From contig NZ_CP132942.1 of assembly GCF_040359615.1 (NCBI RefSeq), positions 3,224,001 through 3,288,000 of the forward strand: a stretch of DNA of 64,000 nt, in the 5' to 3' direction. Position 1 is the first letter of the stretch, and every line of letters starts with the position of its first letter. This DNA comes from Tunturibacter psychrotolerans (GTDB taxonomy: Bacteria; Acidobacteriota; Terriglobia; Terriglobales; Acidobacteriaceae). Under the pieces are notes generated by a model. That model was given only the letters and a program-made list of their open reading frames with translations. It was not told where the DNA came from and searched no databases. Made by a program: the position numbers and the translations under genes. Shown here in pieces: positions 16,836-25,762 of the stretch.

Positions 16836-18141
16836 TCGAGACTCCTCTTCGATGGAAGTTCCGCTTGGATCATCCGCCGAAACAAAAGCTGGAATACTAC
16901 TTTATGCGGTCGGGCTTTGATCCAGAAGACCTCGTAAATCTTCAGAACGTTGAGGAAACAGTGCTTTTCACTCCGACCAAATCTGACTTCGACAGCCAAT
17001 TACAAGTCGAGCTAATCGTCAGCAAAGACGGTACAGCTCAACCGCGCTTTATATATAAGACCGGACGAGAAGGCGAAGATTCCGTCGCCGTTGCAGGTAG
17101 GCCTTTTTATCTAGACATGACAAACGTCGGTTCCGGAGAAACAGATACCGCTTACCTGGGAATCGATTTTGGGACAAGTAACTCCGCGATCTCTTATCTA
17201 AGCAGACAATATATGGATGTTCTCAGAGCAAGATCTGCGGATAACGAATGGCTGACGCTACAAGAACTCATTTCCTCACTACCTTATACATTAGCCAGAC
17301 CGCTAAATCGTGTCATGGGTGGATCGTCGAGCATGCAGTCACACGAGGGTTTTATGAGAGCACTTGAATTCATTGAAGCAGCGCTTGCCCTCCTTGCCTA
17401 CACAACATACATCGAACTATGCACGACAGATCGAGGTAAGACCCGAACTTTTAAGGGTTTTACCCAAAGGTCTATCGGCCCTTATGGGGTCTGCTCAAAG
17501 AGTGTCTTAGTTCGTTGGGCAAGAAAGCTGTTATCGCCAAACCAGCGCTCAGGTTACTCGAACCTGAGCGGGTTGAGGACATGAATAAAATTGTTCATTC
17601 TCTAAACCAACGGAAACACAACAAGACCTCAAGCGACGAAATCGACATCGTGGGCGCAATGACCTTCATTGGAAACGTCGCTAACGATGTCTACAAGGTT
17701 TCTCCTTTCGGCTTTTTTGAAGGAGTTCAGAGAAAGAGATTTGGCAAAGGTTACTCGGGACGCTTTCGTTTGGCACACGGTGCCTTACAGCCATTTTCTT
17801 TGTGTGTTGACTATGAAGGCGCTGAAGCCTTCTCGAACTATCAGCCTTTCGTCTTAGACTTGCAGCAGAAAGAGGTGCTCTGTATGGAGCCTTTGGCATT
17901 TTGGGAAGAATGTCCTAACCACCAATCTACCGATGAACAACATTTTTTCCTTTTCGACCGCGATAGAGGATCCGATCTAGAATTCAAGGCGACGGGATAC
18001 GACTGCTGTATGACCCTGAAGGGCGAAAATGAAAAATATAAGAGTCTCGTCGAAGAATTGAAGAGTTGGCGTCAAGAAGACCCCCACCTCGAGAAATTCG
18101 CTGTGGACAAGATCGTTTTACTCGATGATTCTGAACCTTAG
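16832..18141 (+). CDS. Second Hsp70-like protein, in two frames joined by a -1 shift
   Basis: The first frame runs 16832-17584 (TTG start overlapping the previous stop) and carries a phosphate-1 motif 'LGIDFGTSNSAI' at residues 109-120, unusually far in. At about residue 210 the sensible reading moves to the -1 frame: '..TFKGF' continues as 'YPKVYRPLWGLLKECLSSLGKK' and runs to 18141. The combined product is about 436 residues. The switch falls on GGGTTTT at 17455-17461, a perfect X_XXY_YYZ heptamer. No phosphate-2 motif is seen. It is either a programmed frameshift or a one-base lesion in a decaying gene; the decayed surroundings favour the second, but the match is exact. Confidence 0.6.
17455..17461 (+). 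other. Candidate -1 ribosomal slippery heptamer
   Basis: G_GGT_TTT in the zero frame of the 16832 gene: codons GGT TTT can re-pair as GGG TTT, after which translation reads TAC CCA AAG. The -1 frame is blocked just upstream by a TAA at 17452-17454, so the shift has to happen at or after this point. Only a weak downstream hairpin is visible (CCC/GGG around 17480-17488), so the stimulatory element is uncertain. Confidence 0.45.
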
Positions 18142-18270
18142 ACTTTATCTGGTTCTGATAGGTCAAGGTTTGCGCCGCTGAGTCACCACAACACCAATCC
18201 GCTTTCGTTATCGTGGCGTGCATTACCTCTTCCGCATCTAACTGACGAACGCGAAAAGAGGAGCAAATTA

Positions 18271-18525
18271 ATGTCTCATCCAGATCCCGCACGGCCGCAT
18301 GAACACGAAGAGGTTGAGAAGTCCAAAGTTCGCACCGCTCATGCGGAGCACGTCGAGCCAGAGAAAGGCCCGCATGCTCCGAAGGAGATTAATCCGAAGA
18401 TGTCGTCCGATATTCATTACTGGGCGAAGGAGTTTGGTGTGACGGGCGATCAGCTGCATGAGGCGATCCGCGTGCATGGTACGCATGTGGAGAAGGTTCG
18501 CGCGGCGCTGAGTCATCACAAATAA
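18271..18525 (+). CDS. DUF3606-like small protein
   Basis: 84 residues, hydrophilic and His-rich at the start (HPDPARPHEHEEVEK). The C-terminal 40 residues 'EINPKMSSDIHYWAKEFGVTGDQLHEAI' match the DUF3606 pattern, a short helical domain found alone in many soil bacteria and often linked with stress-type genes. Start ATG with GAGGAG about 8 bp upstream. It is followed by a strong intrinsic terminator, so it is probably expressed as a single gene. Confidence 0.75.
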   Translation: MSHPDPARPHEHEEVEKSKVRTAHAEHVEPEKGPHAPKEINPKMSSDIHYWAKEFGVTGDQLHEAIRVHGTHVEKVRAALSHHK

Positions 18526-18540
18526 CAGCTAATACAGAGA

Positions 18541-18590
18541 TGCCCGCTTTCGTGACTGCTGCGTCGTCACGAAAGCGGGCATTGTTTTGC
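18541..18590 (+). terminator. Rho-independent terminator after the DUF3606 gene
   Basis: A perfect 16-bp stem (18541-18556 with 18566-18581) around a 9-base loop, followed by TTGTTTTGCTT. Confidence 0.9.
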
Positions 18591-18704
18591 TTATTCAAAA
18601 CGAGAACGACCGAATTTTATTATTGTTTTATCTTCAAAGACTTACAGCAAAAGTGCACAAAGTATGGATGGCAGTAGCTTAGGCGAATATAAAGCGAACA
18701 TCCT

Positions 18705-18898
18705 ATGGCTACTGCTCATGCAATCCGTCTCCAGATTGAAACCAAGCTGGCTCAGAGAGTGCCCCGGAGCTGTTCGCCACTGGTATGACTGGAGTCGATG
18801 AGATGCTGGGCGGCGGTGTCCCGCGTGGTTGCATCACCGAGGTCAGCGGAGCAGCCTCGACCGCCATTCACTTCGCGAAGTATCAGAGTAGTGATTAG
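18705..18898 (+). pseudogene. Remnant of an ImuA-like (RecA-related) mutagenesis protein
   Basis: The first frame from ATG 18705 gives 'AHAIRLQIETKLAQRVP', then stops. The shifted frame continues 'PELFATGMTGVDEMLGGGVPRGCITEVSG', the start of the RecA-like domain of ImuA/SulA-type proteins that work with ImuB and DnaE2. The Walker A segment that should follow is replaced by 'AASTAIHF..' and a stop. So it has an internal frameshift and a 3' truncation. No imuB or dnaE2 is nearby. Its end coincides with the right 22-bp repeat copy. Confidence 0.65.
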
Positions 18899-18904
18899 CT
18901 ACGG
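18883..18904 (+). repeat. 22-bp repeat, right copy
   Basis: 20 of 22 bases match 13272-13293, same orientation. It lies exactly at the point where the ImuA-like remnant loses homology, consistent with a recombination or insertion boundary. Confidence 0.5.
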
Positions 18905-19126
18905 CGAACGAAATTGAGCAAAAAGAACGGCAACCGCGAAAACCCGACTTGAACAATTGGCGAAGTCTAAATGGGGTACACCTCAATTGGACAGGTTCGC
19001 CGCCCGTTTTCTTTGCCCAAATAGGTTCCCCAATCGATTATTTAGACGCTATCTAATAGAGATAAAGGGCTCTTTTGGACGTGGCAAATAGTCTGAGTTG
19101 CCTCTTCGTTCGGTCAGAAGTTGTCG

Positions 19127-19549
19127 TCATCCTGGGAGACGCTGCTCCTCCCAGCTCAGGGGAAGGGTTTTCGTTAAGGCGAGCAGTGTGACTAGGGGCG
19201 GGTGGTTTCCTGAGAGAATCGCTTCGTAGAGCGTCGGAGAGAGGGCCGCTAATCGAAGAATTCGAGAGGTGTAGCGTTTGTTGAGGCCGGCTTTGGCCGC
19301 AAGCTGCTCCAAGTTCTTCACGTCCCCAGAGACGATCCAGTCCGACCATGTTCTCGCCAGTACGGCGGCGCGCACGAGGGAAGCGATCGGAGCGCCGCTC
19401 TTACACTCTCCCTTCGACAAGATCAATTTGACTTCGCTTCCGCGCCGTGCGAACGATATCGGTTCACGCAGCTCGATATCGACCGGTGAATCGCCTGGAC
19501 GCACGCCCCCAAGGAAGCTCTTGTACAGCTGTGCTCCGCTCAAAACCAT
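19127..19549 (-). CDS. Recombinase-associated helix-turn-helix protein, possibly truncated
   Basis: 140 residues from ATG 19549. It contains 'GAPIASLVRAAVLARTWSDWIVSGDVKNLEQLAAKAGLNKRYTSRILRLAALSP', where an HTH of ParB/KorB flavour is centred on 'NLEQLAAKAGLNKRYTSRIL', and ends '..LPLSWEEQRLPG'. I associate this arrangement with the DNA-binding partner or C-terminal segment of large serine recombinase elements. The segment before about residue 25 looks foreign, so the natural 5' end may be lost. It probably belongs to the same lost element as the 13905-14369 fragment, which is also on the minus strand. Confidence 0.5.
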   Translation of the reverse strand: MVLSGAQLYKSFLGGVRPGDSPVDIELREPISFARRGSEVKLILSKGECKSGAPIASLVRAAVLARTWSDWIVSGDVKNLEQLAAKAGLNKRYTSRILRLAALSPTLYEAILSGNHPPLVTLLALTKTLPLSWEEQRLPG

Positions 19550-19629
19550 ACGCACCCGAGCAGGCCGCCGATGCACAGCGCGCGATCGAGGCCGGCGGAC
19601 TTCGCGGTCGGCCGGTAATCCTCTTCTAG
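19540..19629 (+). pseudogene. C-terminal remnant of a quinone oxidoreductase/zinc-type alcohol dehydrogenase
   Basis: Roughly 28 codons ending at TAG 19629 read 'PYAPEQAADAQRAIEAGGLR' then 'GRPVILF'. That matches the last helix and strand of medium-chain dehydrogenases (typical ending 'EAHRLLESGG..GKIVL'). Everything upstream of this belongs to the antisense HTH gene. Truncated; approximate left limit. Confidence 0.55.
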
Positions 19630-19760
19630 CGACCCTGCCACCATGCAGGCCAGCCATTCGGCCGTTCAGTGATCTTCGTCGAAGTGCGACCGGCGTTTTC
19701 CGGGTTGTTCGAGTCGCGCTTGCAGCTGCGGGCCTGACCGCAGGAGAAAGGAACAAAAAC

Positions 19761-19850
19761 ATGGCACAAGAGCTCACAGTCGTCGTCACGGGATCCACGG
19801 GTAAACAAGGCGGCGCCGTCGCGCGGGGTCTCAAGCTGTTTGCGGATGGC
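19761..19850 (+). pseudogene. N-terminal remnant of an NmrA-like NAD(P)-binding protein
   Basis: ATG 19761 with a clear AGGAGAAAGG site upstream starts 'AQELTVVVTGSTGKQGGAVARGL', the Rossmann dinucleotide motif (TGSTGKQGG) of NmrA/HSCARG-type proteins. Homology ends after about 30 codons and the frame runs on through unrelated residues to 19907. It was probably co-transcribed with the quinone oxidoreductase whose tail lies just upstream. Confidence 0.6.
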
Positions 19851-20059
19851 CAAGTCTCTACCATTCCACCGGTGAATCCGTCTGTCACGGTATCTAGAGT
19901 GATCTGATATTTCATTGCTCGGGCGGAGACAGTCCGCTTGGGTAAAGAAGCAAGATAAGAACACCTTGATATATTGGATATCTCAAAGCGAAACGCCAAA
20001 CGGATGCCTTTGATCGCACCTCCTTTCTTGTCTGCAAACATTTCGACCAGGAGAACACA

Positions 20060-21901
20060 TTGCGCCGTCGCTCATTTATCGCCGCACTCCCGCTTGCTGT
20101 CGCTTCGGTTCATCCATCCATTGCCATTGCCCAGAGCGACGACCGGAAAACAGGCGCATCGAACACTTCGCTGCCGAAGTTTCAGCCCGCAGGCGACGAG
20201 CGCTTCGTACGGCCAGACGTTCACGCCGGCGATCGCGTTTCAGGTGCCAGCTTCGCCAGCCGTTCCGCCGCGATGGGATGCTCTGGAGCCGCCGGTACAG
20301 CCCATCCCATCGCAACCTTGACTGCAATCGAAACCCTGAAGCGAGGCGGCTCCGCAATCGACGCCGCTATCGCCGCCAACGCCTGCCTCGGCTTCCTCGA
20401 GCCTACGAGTTCCGGCATCGGTGGCGACTGCTACGCAATGATCTGGGATCCAAAGCTCGCCAAGGTCGTCAGCCTAGCTGGCTCCGGTCGTTCTCCGAAA
20501 TCCCTGACACTCGAGACCGCTCGCTCCCGCGCCAAAGACGGAGCTCTCCCGCCCCTTGGGGCAGTTAGCGTCTCGACCCCTGGAGCACTCGACGCCTGGT
20601 GGACTCTCCATCAGCGCTACGGAAAACTCAAGTGGGCTGAGCTCTTCGAGCCCGCGATCCATCTCGCCGAATCCGGCGTGCCTGTCCCACAGATCATCGG
20701 CTACTACATCAAGCGAAACCTCACTGCCTTCACGCGCCCTGGCTCGGGAGTCGAAGAGACCGCGAACGCGTTGCACACCTGGGCTCCCAACGGCAAAGCT
20801 CCGAACGAGGGTGATGTCTTCCGCAACCCCGATCTTGCCCGCACGTACAAAATGATCGCCCAGGGAGGCCGCGACGCCTACTACGACGGCCCCATCGCCA
20901 AGACCATCGACGCCTACTTCAAGCGCATCGGCGGCTGGCTCTCCGCCGAAGATCTTCGCGACCAGCACGCCGAATGGGGCGACCCTCTCGTCACCAACTA
21001 TCGCGGCGTCGACGTCTACGGCATGGCCGCCAACACGCAAGGTCTCGCCACTCTCCAACTCCTCAACATCGCCGAAAACTTCGACCTCCGCAACATGGGC
21101 TTCCAGTCTCCGCAGTCTATTCACGTTCAGATCGAAGCCAAGCGCCTTGCGTACGAAGACCGCGCCCGTTACTACGCCGATCCCCACTTCGCCAAAATCC
21201 CCTACGAGTTCCTCAACTCAAAGTCCTACGCGGCCGAGCGCGCCAAACTCATCAAACTCGACGGCATCCTCACCCCCGTACATCCTGGGCAGGCTCCCAG
21301 CCACGGCGACACCACCTACTTCACTGTCTCAGACAAAGACGGCATCATGATCTCCATGATCCAGTCCAACTTCCGCGGCATGGGCTCCGGTCTCGTCGCC
21401 GACGGCCTCGGCTTCATGTTCCAGGATCGCGGCGAACTCTTCTCGCTGCAGGACGGTCACCCAAATATCTACGCCCCCGGCAAACGTCCTTTCCAAACCA
21501 TCATCCCCGGCTTCGCCACCAAAGACGGCAAGCCGTGGATGTCCTTCGGTGTCATGGGCGGAGACATGCAGCCTCAGGGTCAGGCTCAGATCATCATCAA
21601 CCGAGTCGACTACGGTCTGGATATTCAGGCCGCCGGCGACAGCCCCCGCTGGCACCACGAAGGCAGCTCGCAATCCATGGGCGAAGACCCCAAAGGCCTC
21701 GGCCCAACAGGCATCCTGCGCCTGGAAGCCGGAGTTCCGACAGCGACCCGCGAGTCCCTCATTGCTCTAGGCTGGCCGATGGGACCCTCCGACGGCGGCT
21801 ACGGACGCTATGAATGCATAGAACACCGCATGGATGGCACCGACCGCGTTTACTCTGCGGCCTCAGAGATGCGCGCCGACGGCTGCGCCCTCTGCTACTA
21901 A
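20060..21901 (+). CDS. ggt: Gamma-glutamyltransferase, Tat-type exported
   Basis: 613 residues from a TTG start with GGAG upstream. The N-terminus 'MRRRSFIAALPLAVASV' has a twin-arginine-like leader. GGT family features: 'AAGTAHPIATLTAIETLKRGGSAIDAAIAANACLGFLEP', 'SSGIGGDCYAMIWD', 'TPGALDAWW', and the autoprocessing site 'SHGDTTYFTVSD' with the nucleophile Thr near residue 418. 'SFGVMGGDMQPQGQ' near 500 fits the small-subunit core. The precursor should self-cleave before that Thr and hydrolyse or transfer gamma-glutamyl groups, for example from glutathione, in the periplasm. It looks intact and marks the end of the degraded island. Confidence 0.92.
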   Translation: MRRRSFIAALPLAVASVHPSIAIAQSDDRKTGASNTSLPKFQPAGDERFVRPDVHAGDRVSGASFASRSAAMGCSGAAGTAHPIATLTAIETLKRGGSAIDAAIAANACLGFLEPTSSGIGGDCYAMIWDPKLAKVVSLAGSGRSPKSLTLETARSRAKDGALPPLGAVSVSTPGALDAWWTLHQRYGKLKWAELFEPAIHLAESGVPVPQIIGYYIKRNLTAFTRPGSGVEETANALHTWAPNGKAPNEGDVFRNPDLARTYKMIAQGGRDAYYDGPIAKTIDAYFKRIGGWLSAEDLRDQHAEWGDPLVTNYRGVDVYGMAANTQGLATLQLLNIAENFDLRNMGFQSPQSIHVQIEAKRLAYEDRARYYADPHFAKIPYEFLNSKSYAAERAKLIKLDGILTPVHPGQAPSHGDTTYFTVSDKDGIMISMIQSNFRGMGSGLVADGLGFMFQDRGELFSLQDGHPNIYAPGKRPFQTIIPGFATKDGKPWMSFGVMGGDMQPQGQAQIIINRVDYGLDIQAAGDSPRWHHEGSSQSMGEDPKGLGPTGILRLEAGVPTATRESLIALGWPMGPSDGGYGRYECIEHRMDGTDRVYSAASEMRADGCALCY

Positions 21902-22471
21902 CTTGGCCAGAGATCCATCCTTGTCTGACTCGATAGGCGCACGCGCGACCCACTTTGGATGATCGTTACTGTTTTAGGGAATCGTCGTCTAACTGAGTGA
22001 CGTCTTCGGCAGCTTTTTCTATTGCCCTTTATTTTGTTTTAAATCGGATCTTCTTGAAACGCTCCGCTACGGCTTCCTCTTTGCTTGCCGCTCGCATTGA
22101 GTCGATGCTCACATCCTAAAGTGGCGAAATTAGCTCGAAGAAACTGACAGAACTGATTGATTCCACTACCCACATTTGCACTCATTACTTTGTCGGCAGA
22201 TTGACGAAAAATAAATCCGCCCGTAATGACTCGGCATATTGACACCGCTGGAAATAGGTGAAATTTTAGATATCACCACGAAACGGTTTTGTTGTGGACT
22301 GATCTCGGTCCGACTCAGACAGTAAATCGAGGCCGACGAGAGCGGTCCACCGCCGTTATTTGGGCCGATCGAATGTACTTGTCACTACGTACGTTTCGAA
22401 GTCCTTTTTCGGCCGCAGTTCTTCCATAGAGAGATCGTAGGTGTTGCAACTTCATCTGCAGGAGGCCTGAA
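21902..22471. other. Intergenic region upstream of the TonB-dependent receptor
   Basis: About 570 bp in which I find no gene, terminator or repeat that I can support. The receptor promoter must lie in its right part. GGAGG at 22461 is the ribosome binding site of the next gene. Confidence 0.5.
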
Positions 22472-25400
22472 GTGAAGATTTCAGATAAGTTCTCAAACGC
22501 ATTGTTAGGTTTTGTTCTGTTCTTACAGATGAGCGTTGGCGTGTGTCTTGCACAGTCAACGGCGAATCTGTCGGGCACCGTGATAGACCCAACCGGTGCA
22601 GTGGTTCCGGGCGCGCATGTTAGAGTACATTCGCTTGCCACGGGCCTTGATCGCGAGGTTGTTACCGATGGGGCGGGAATTTATGGCGTTCCGTCGTTGC
22701 AACCAGGCGAGTACGATGTGCAGATTTCGGGTGCGGGCTTCAGTTTATATACCGTAAAAAAGCTGGTGCTGGAAGTGAACCAGACGGTTGCGGTGAATGC
22801 GCAGCTTGCTCTGATATCCGCCGGCGAAACGGTGCAGGTGGACAGTGGCGCACCGCAGATCGAGACGCAGACCATGACGGTCGGGCAGGTCATCAACAGC
22901 GCGACGGTGCAGCAGATTCCACTGAACGGGCGGCACTTTCTGGATCTGACGGTGCTGACGCCCGGCGGCGTGGTTGCTCCAACGGCCGGAAGTCTGACGG
23001 CGGCCAGCCGCGGTCTGGGTGCCAACTCTTTTGACTCAGCAGGGAATCGCGAAGACTCGGTAAACTTCCAGATCAACGGCGTGAACCTGAACGACATAAG
23101 CCAGAACCAGATCACCTTTCAACCGTCGATCAGCACCACCTCCGAGTTCAAGATCGATAACTCGACGTTCAGCGCAGAGTATGGCCGCAGCTCGGGCTCA
23201 ATTGTGAACGTTGCCACGCGCTCCGGCACAAACCAGTTTCATGGCGAGGCGTTTGACTACTTCCGCAACGACGCGCTCGACGCGCGCAACTACTTCAACC
23301 GCAATTTCAGCCCTGCAACCGGACTACCGATTCCTGGCCTACCGGGCGAGAAGGCGCCGCTCAAGCGCAACAACTTCGGCGGATCGGTGGGCGGTCCCAT
23401 CTGGAGAGAACACACCTTCTTCTTCGGCAGCTATGAAGGCCTGAGGCAGAAACAGGGCATTCTGCAGAACAGCACGGTGCTTACGGCCGCTCAGCAGGCG
23501 CAGATCGCGGCGAACGCGGCACAGTTTCCAGCAGCTGCCAAATTGGCAGCGCTGCTTCCGCTGCCGAACAGCGGAAGTAATTATGTCGCGTTCACGCCTG
23601 GTCCCGTTAATATTGACCAGTTCACCGTCGACATCATGCACCAGTTCAGCAGCTCAGATTCGGCGCATGGTTTCTATGCCTTCCAGAAAGACGTTCGTAC
23701 GGAGCCTGCGTTGCAGGGCGATACGATTCCCGGATGGGGCGATCACCGCAACGCGCATCGGCAGATACTCACCTTTAACGAGACGCATGTCTTCAACCCG
23801 AACTTCGTGAATGAAGTGCGTCTCGGCTTCAACCGCATCTCCATCGCCTTCAACCCGGCCAATCTTACTAATCCGAATGATGTAGGCCTCGGCGATGGCC
23901 TTCAGGGCAATGTTGGCCTGCCGCAGATCACTCTCTCCGATATTGGTCTGGTTTTTGGTGGGCCTGCGGGGTTCCCGCAGGGACGCAACGATACGCTTGG
24001 CATTCTGTCCGATACGGCGACATTGCTGCGCGGCAGGCACAGCATCAAATTCGGAGGGGAGTACCGCCGCTATCTGAGCGCCAGCTTTGCCGGGAACATC
24101 GGCACCCTTACTTATGTGAGCACACCCAATAACTTCGAGATGGACAACGCCACGGTCTTCAGTATTCAGCCAAATACTGTCACCAGCCGTGTCTACGACA
24201 CTGCAGTCGGAGGCTTCGTGCAGGACAACTTCAAGCTCACACCGAAGGTGACGCTGGAGTATGGCTTGCGCTTCGAGTGGAACGGTACGCCTGTGGAAGG
24301 CGCGAACCGATTTGTGCTCTTCAATCCGAATGGAAACGGCGGTCCAACGCTGACGCAGGTGGGCACCAATGGAATTCCAGCCAACGGCGCCTACTCGCAG
24401 AACTACAACATCGAACCTCGGCTGGGATTTGCGGCCGACGTCTTCGGCACGGGGAGGACCGTGGTGCGTGGAGGCTATGCGTACCTGGTCGATCAACCGG
24501 TTTCGAACGTAGTGGGCGGACTGTACACCAATCCCCCCTTCAGCACCGCAGTCTCTTACAATGGAGCTCCCATTCCGGTCTCGACGCTGTATGCATCGGC
24601 GAAGGCCTCGGCCATCGGGATCAGTTCCGTCAACCCTAACCTCAGGAACGGGTATATCGAAAGCTTCAATCTGAACGTGCAGCAGGCGCTTGCCGCGGGC
24701 ATGGTTGCTTCGATCGGATACTACGGATCGGTTGGACGCCATCTGCGTATTACAACCAACGAGAACCAGGCTACCGGTCCAGTTGGATCCCCGCATCTGT
24801 ATCAGAAGCTCTCACCCAATAGCCCCATCGATGCCAATACCTCCATCGCTGCCAACATTCCGGAGGTGAACAGCATCGGCATCTCGAATTACAACGGGAT
24901 GTGGGCGACGCTGAGCAAGACCATGAGACGCGGACTTGAGTTCAATATGAACTACGAGTGGACGAAGTCGATGGATCTCAACTCACTCGGGTCACAGGGC
25001 GGCCTTACTGCCGCAGGCGGCGCTCCGCAGGACAGCAACAATCCCAGCGGCAACTACGGGCTGTCGGATTTCGACACGCGCAATCATTTCGCCGGAACCG
25101 CGATCTATAACCTGCCCTTCAAGGGCAACCGCCTGGTCTCGGGCTATCAGCTTTCGACGATCGTCCAGTACCAGACCGGAAACCCCATCAACATACTTGC
25201 AAGTAGCTCAAGCTTCAACGGCCTTACCGGCGCCGTACGCCCCGACAAGGTTGGTACCATCACCACGCATAAATCGCAGGGTGCTATTGCCAACGTCACG
25301 TTCATTCCGCACTCGAATGTTTGCCCCATCGGACCGACTCTGGCAGTTCCGGCTGGATGCAGCCTGCAGATTCAGGGAACGCAGGCGACTCCTACTGCAG

Positions 25401-25681
25401 CCATCGTCTACACCGGCATCGGCAATATCCAGCGAAACGCAGCGACCGGCCCTGGATTTGCGGACTTCGATCTTTCTGGAGAGAAGGACACGAAGCTATT
25501 TGAGGGGCTTAACTTTAAACTGCGTGTGGATGCCTTCGACATTCTCAACCATCCCAACTTCGGTCAACCGTCTGGCAACACGCAGTCTTCGACCTTCGGC
25601 CAGATCTCCTCGACCCGCTTCGCCACCAGCGATGGCGGCTCTTCCCGTCAGCTTCAAATTAGCGGTAAGTTTGTGTTCTAG
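22472..25681 (+). CDS. TonB-dependent receptor with N-terminal CnaB-like domain (Oar type)
   Basis: 1069 residues from a GTG start with GGAGG 6 bp upstream. A signal peptide is followed by a carboxypeptidase-regulatory/CnaB-like domain (residues about 30-110: 'ANLSGTVIDPTGAVVPGAHV', 'YGVPSLQPGEYDVQISGAGF'). Then come a plug ('TVQQIPLNGRHFLDLTVLTPG') and a long 22-strand-type barrel ending in Phe (SGKFVF), as outer-membrane proteins do. This architecture is greatly expanded in Acidobacteriota and is thought to import large or scarce substrates. The ligand is unknown; no adjacent degradative gene pairs with it except the exported peptidase-like GGT upstream. Confidence 0.9.
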   Translation: MKISDKFSNALLGFVLFLQMSVGVCLAQSTANLSGTVIDPTGAVVPGAHVRVHSLATGLDREVVTDGAGIYGVPSLQPGEYDVQISGAGFSLYTVKKLVLEVNQTVAVNAQLALISAGETVQVDSGAPQIETQTMTVGQVINSATVQQIPLNGRHFLDLTVLTPGGVVAPTAGSLTAASRGLGANSFDSAGNREDSVNFQINGVNLNDISQNQITFQPSISTTSEFKIDNSTFSAEYGRSSGSIVNVATRSGTNQFHGEAFDYFRNDALDARNYFNRNFSPATGLPIPGLPGEKAPLKRNNFGGSVGGPIWREHTFFFGSYEGLRQKQGILQNSTVLTAAQQAQIAANAAQFPAAAKLAALLPLPNSGSNYVAFTPGPVNIDQFTVDIMHQFSSSDSAHGFYAFQKDVRTEPALQGDTIPGWGDHRNAHRQILTFNETHVFNPNFVNEVRLGFNRISIAFNPANLTNPNDVGLGDGLQGNVGLPQITLSDIGLVFGGPAGFPQGRNDTLGILSDTATLLRGRHSIKFGGEYRRYLSASFAGNIGTLTYVSTPNNFEMDNATVFSIQPNTVTSRVYDTAVGGFVQDNFKLTPKVTLEYGLRFEWNGTPVEGANRFVLFNPNGNGGPTLTQVGTNGIPANGAYSQNYNIEPRLGFAADVFGTGRTVVRGGYAYLVDQPVSNVVGGLYTNPPFSTAVSYNGAPIPVSTLYASAKASAIGISSVNPNLRNGYIESFNLNVQQALAAGMVASIGYYGSVGRHLRITTNENQATGPVGSPHLYQKLSPNSPIDANTSIAANIPEVNSIGISNYNGMWATLSKTMRRGLEFNMNYEWTKSMDLNSLGSQGGLTAAGGAPQDSNNPSGNYGLSDFDTRNHFAGTAIYNLPFKGNRLVSGYQLSTIVQYQTGNPINILASSSSFNGLTGAVRPDKVGTITTHKSQGAIANVTFIPHSNVCPIGPTLAVPAGCSLQIQGTQATPTAAIVYTGIGNIQRNAATGPGFADFDLSGEKDTKLFEGLNFKLRVDAFDILNHPNFGQPSGNTQSSTFGQISSTRFATSDGGSSRQLQISGKFVF

Positions 25682-25762
25682 ATAGGCTGCCTGAGACGAC
25701 GCTTCGCTGAGTTGCTTTCAGCGGGGCGCCGCTTTGTTTAAGCTGCCTCGATGCGTTCGACA

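Noticed and set aside
23654..24796. 380-codon minus-strand frame inside the TonB receptor
   Set aside because: Antisense shadow of a strong gene in GC-rich DNA; no motif of its own.
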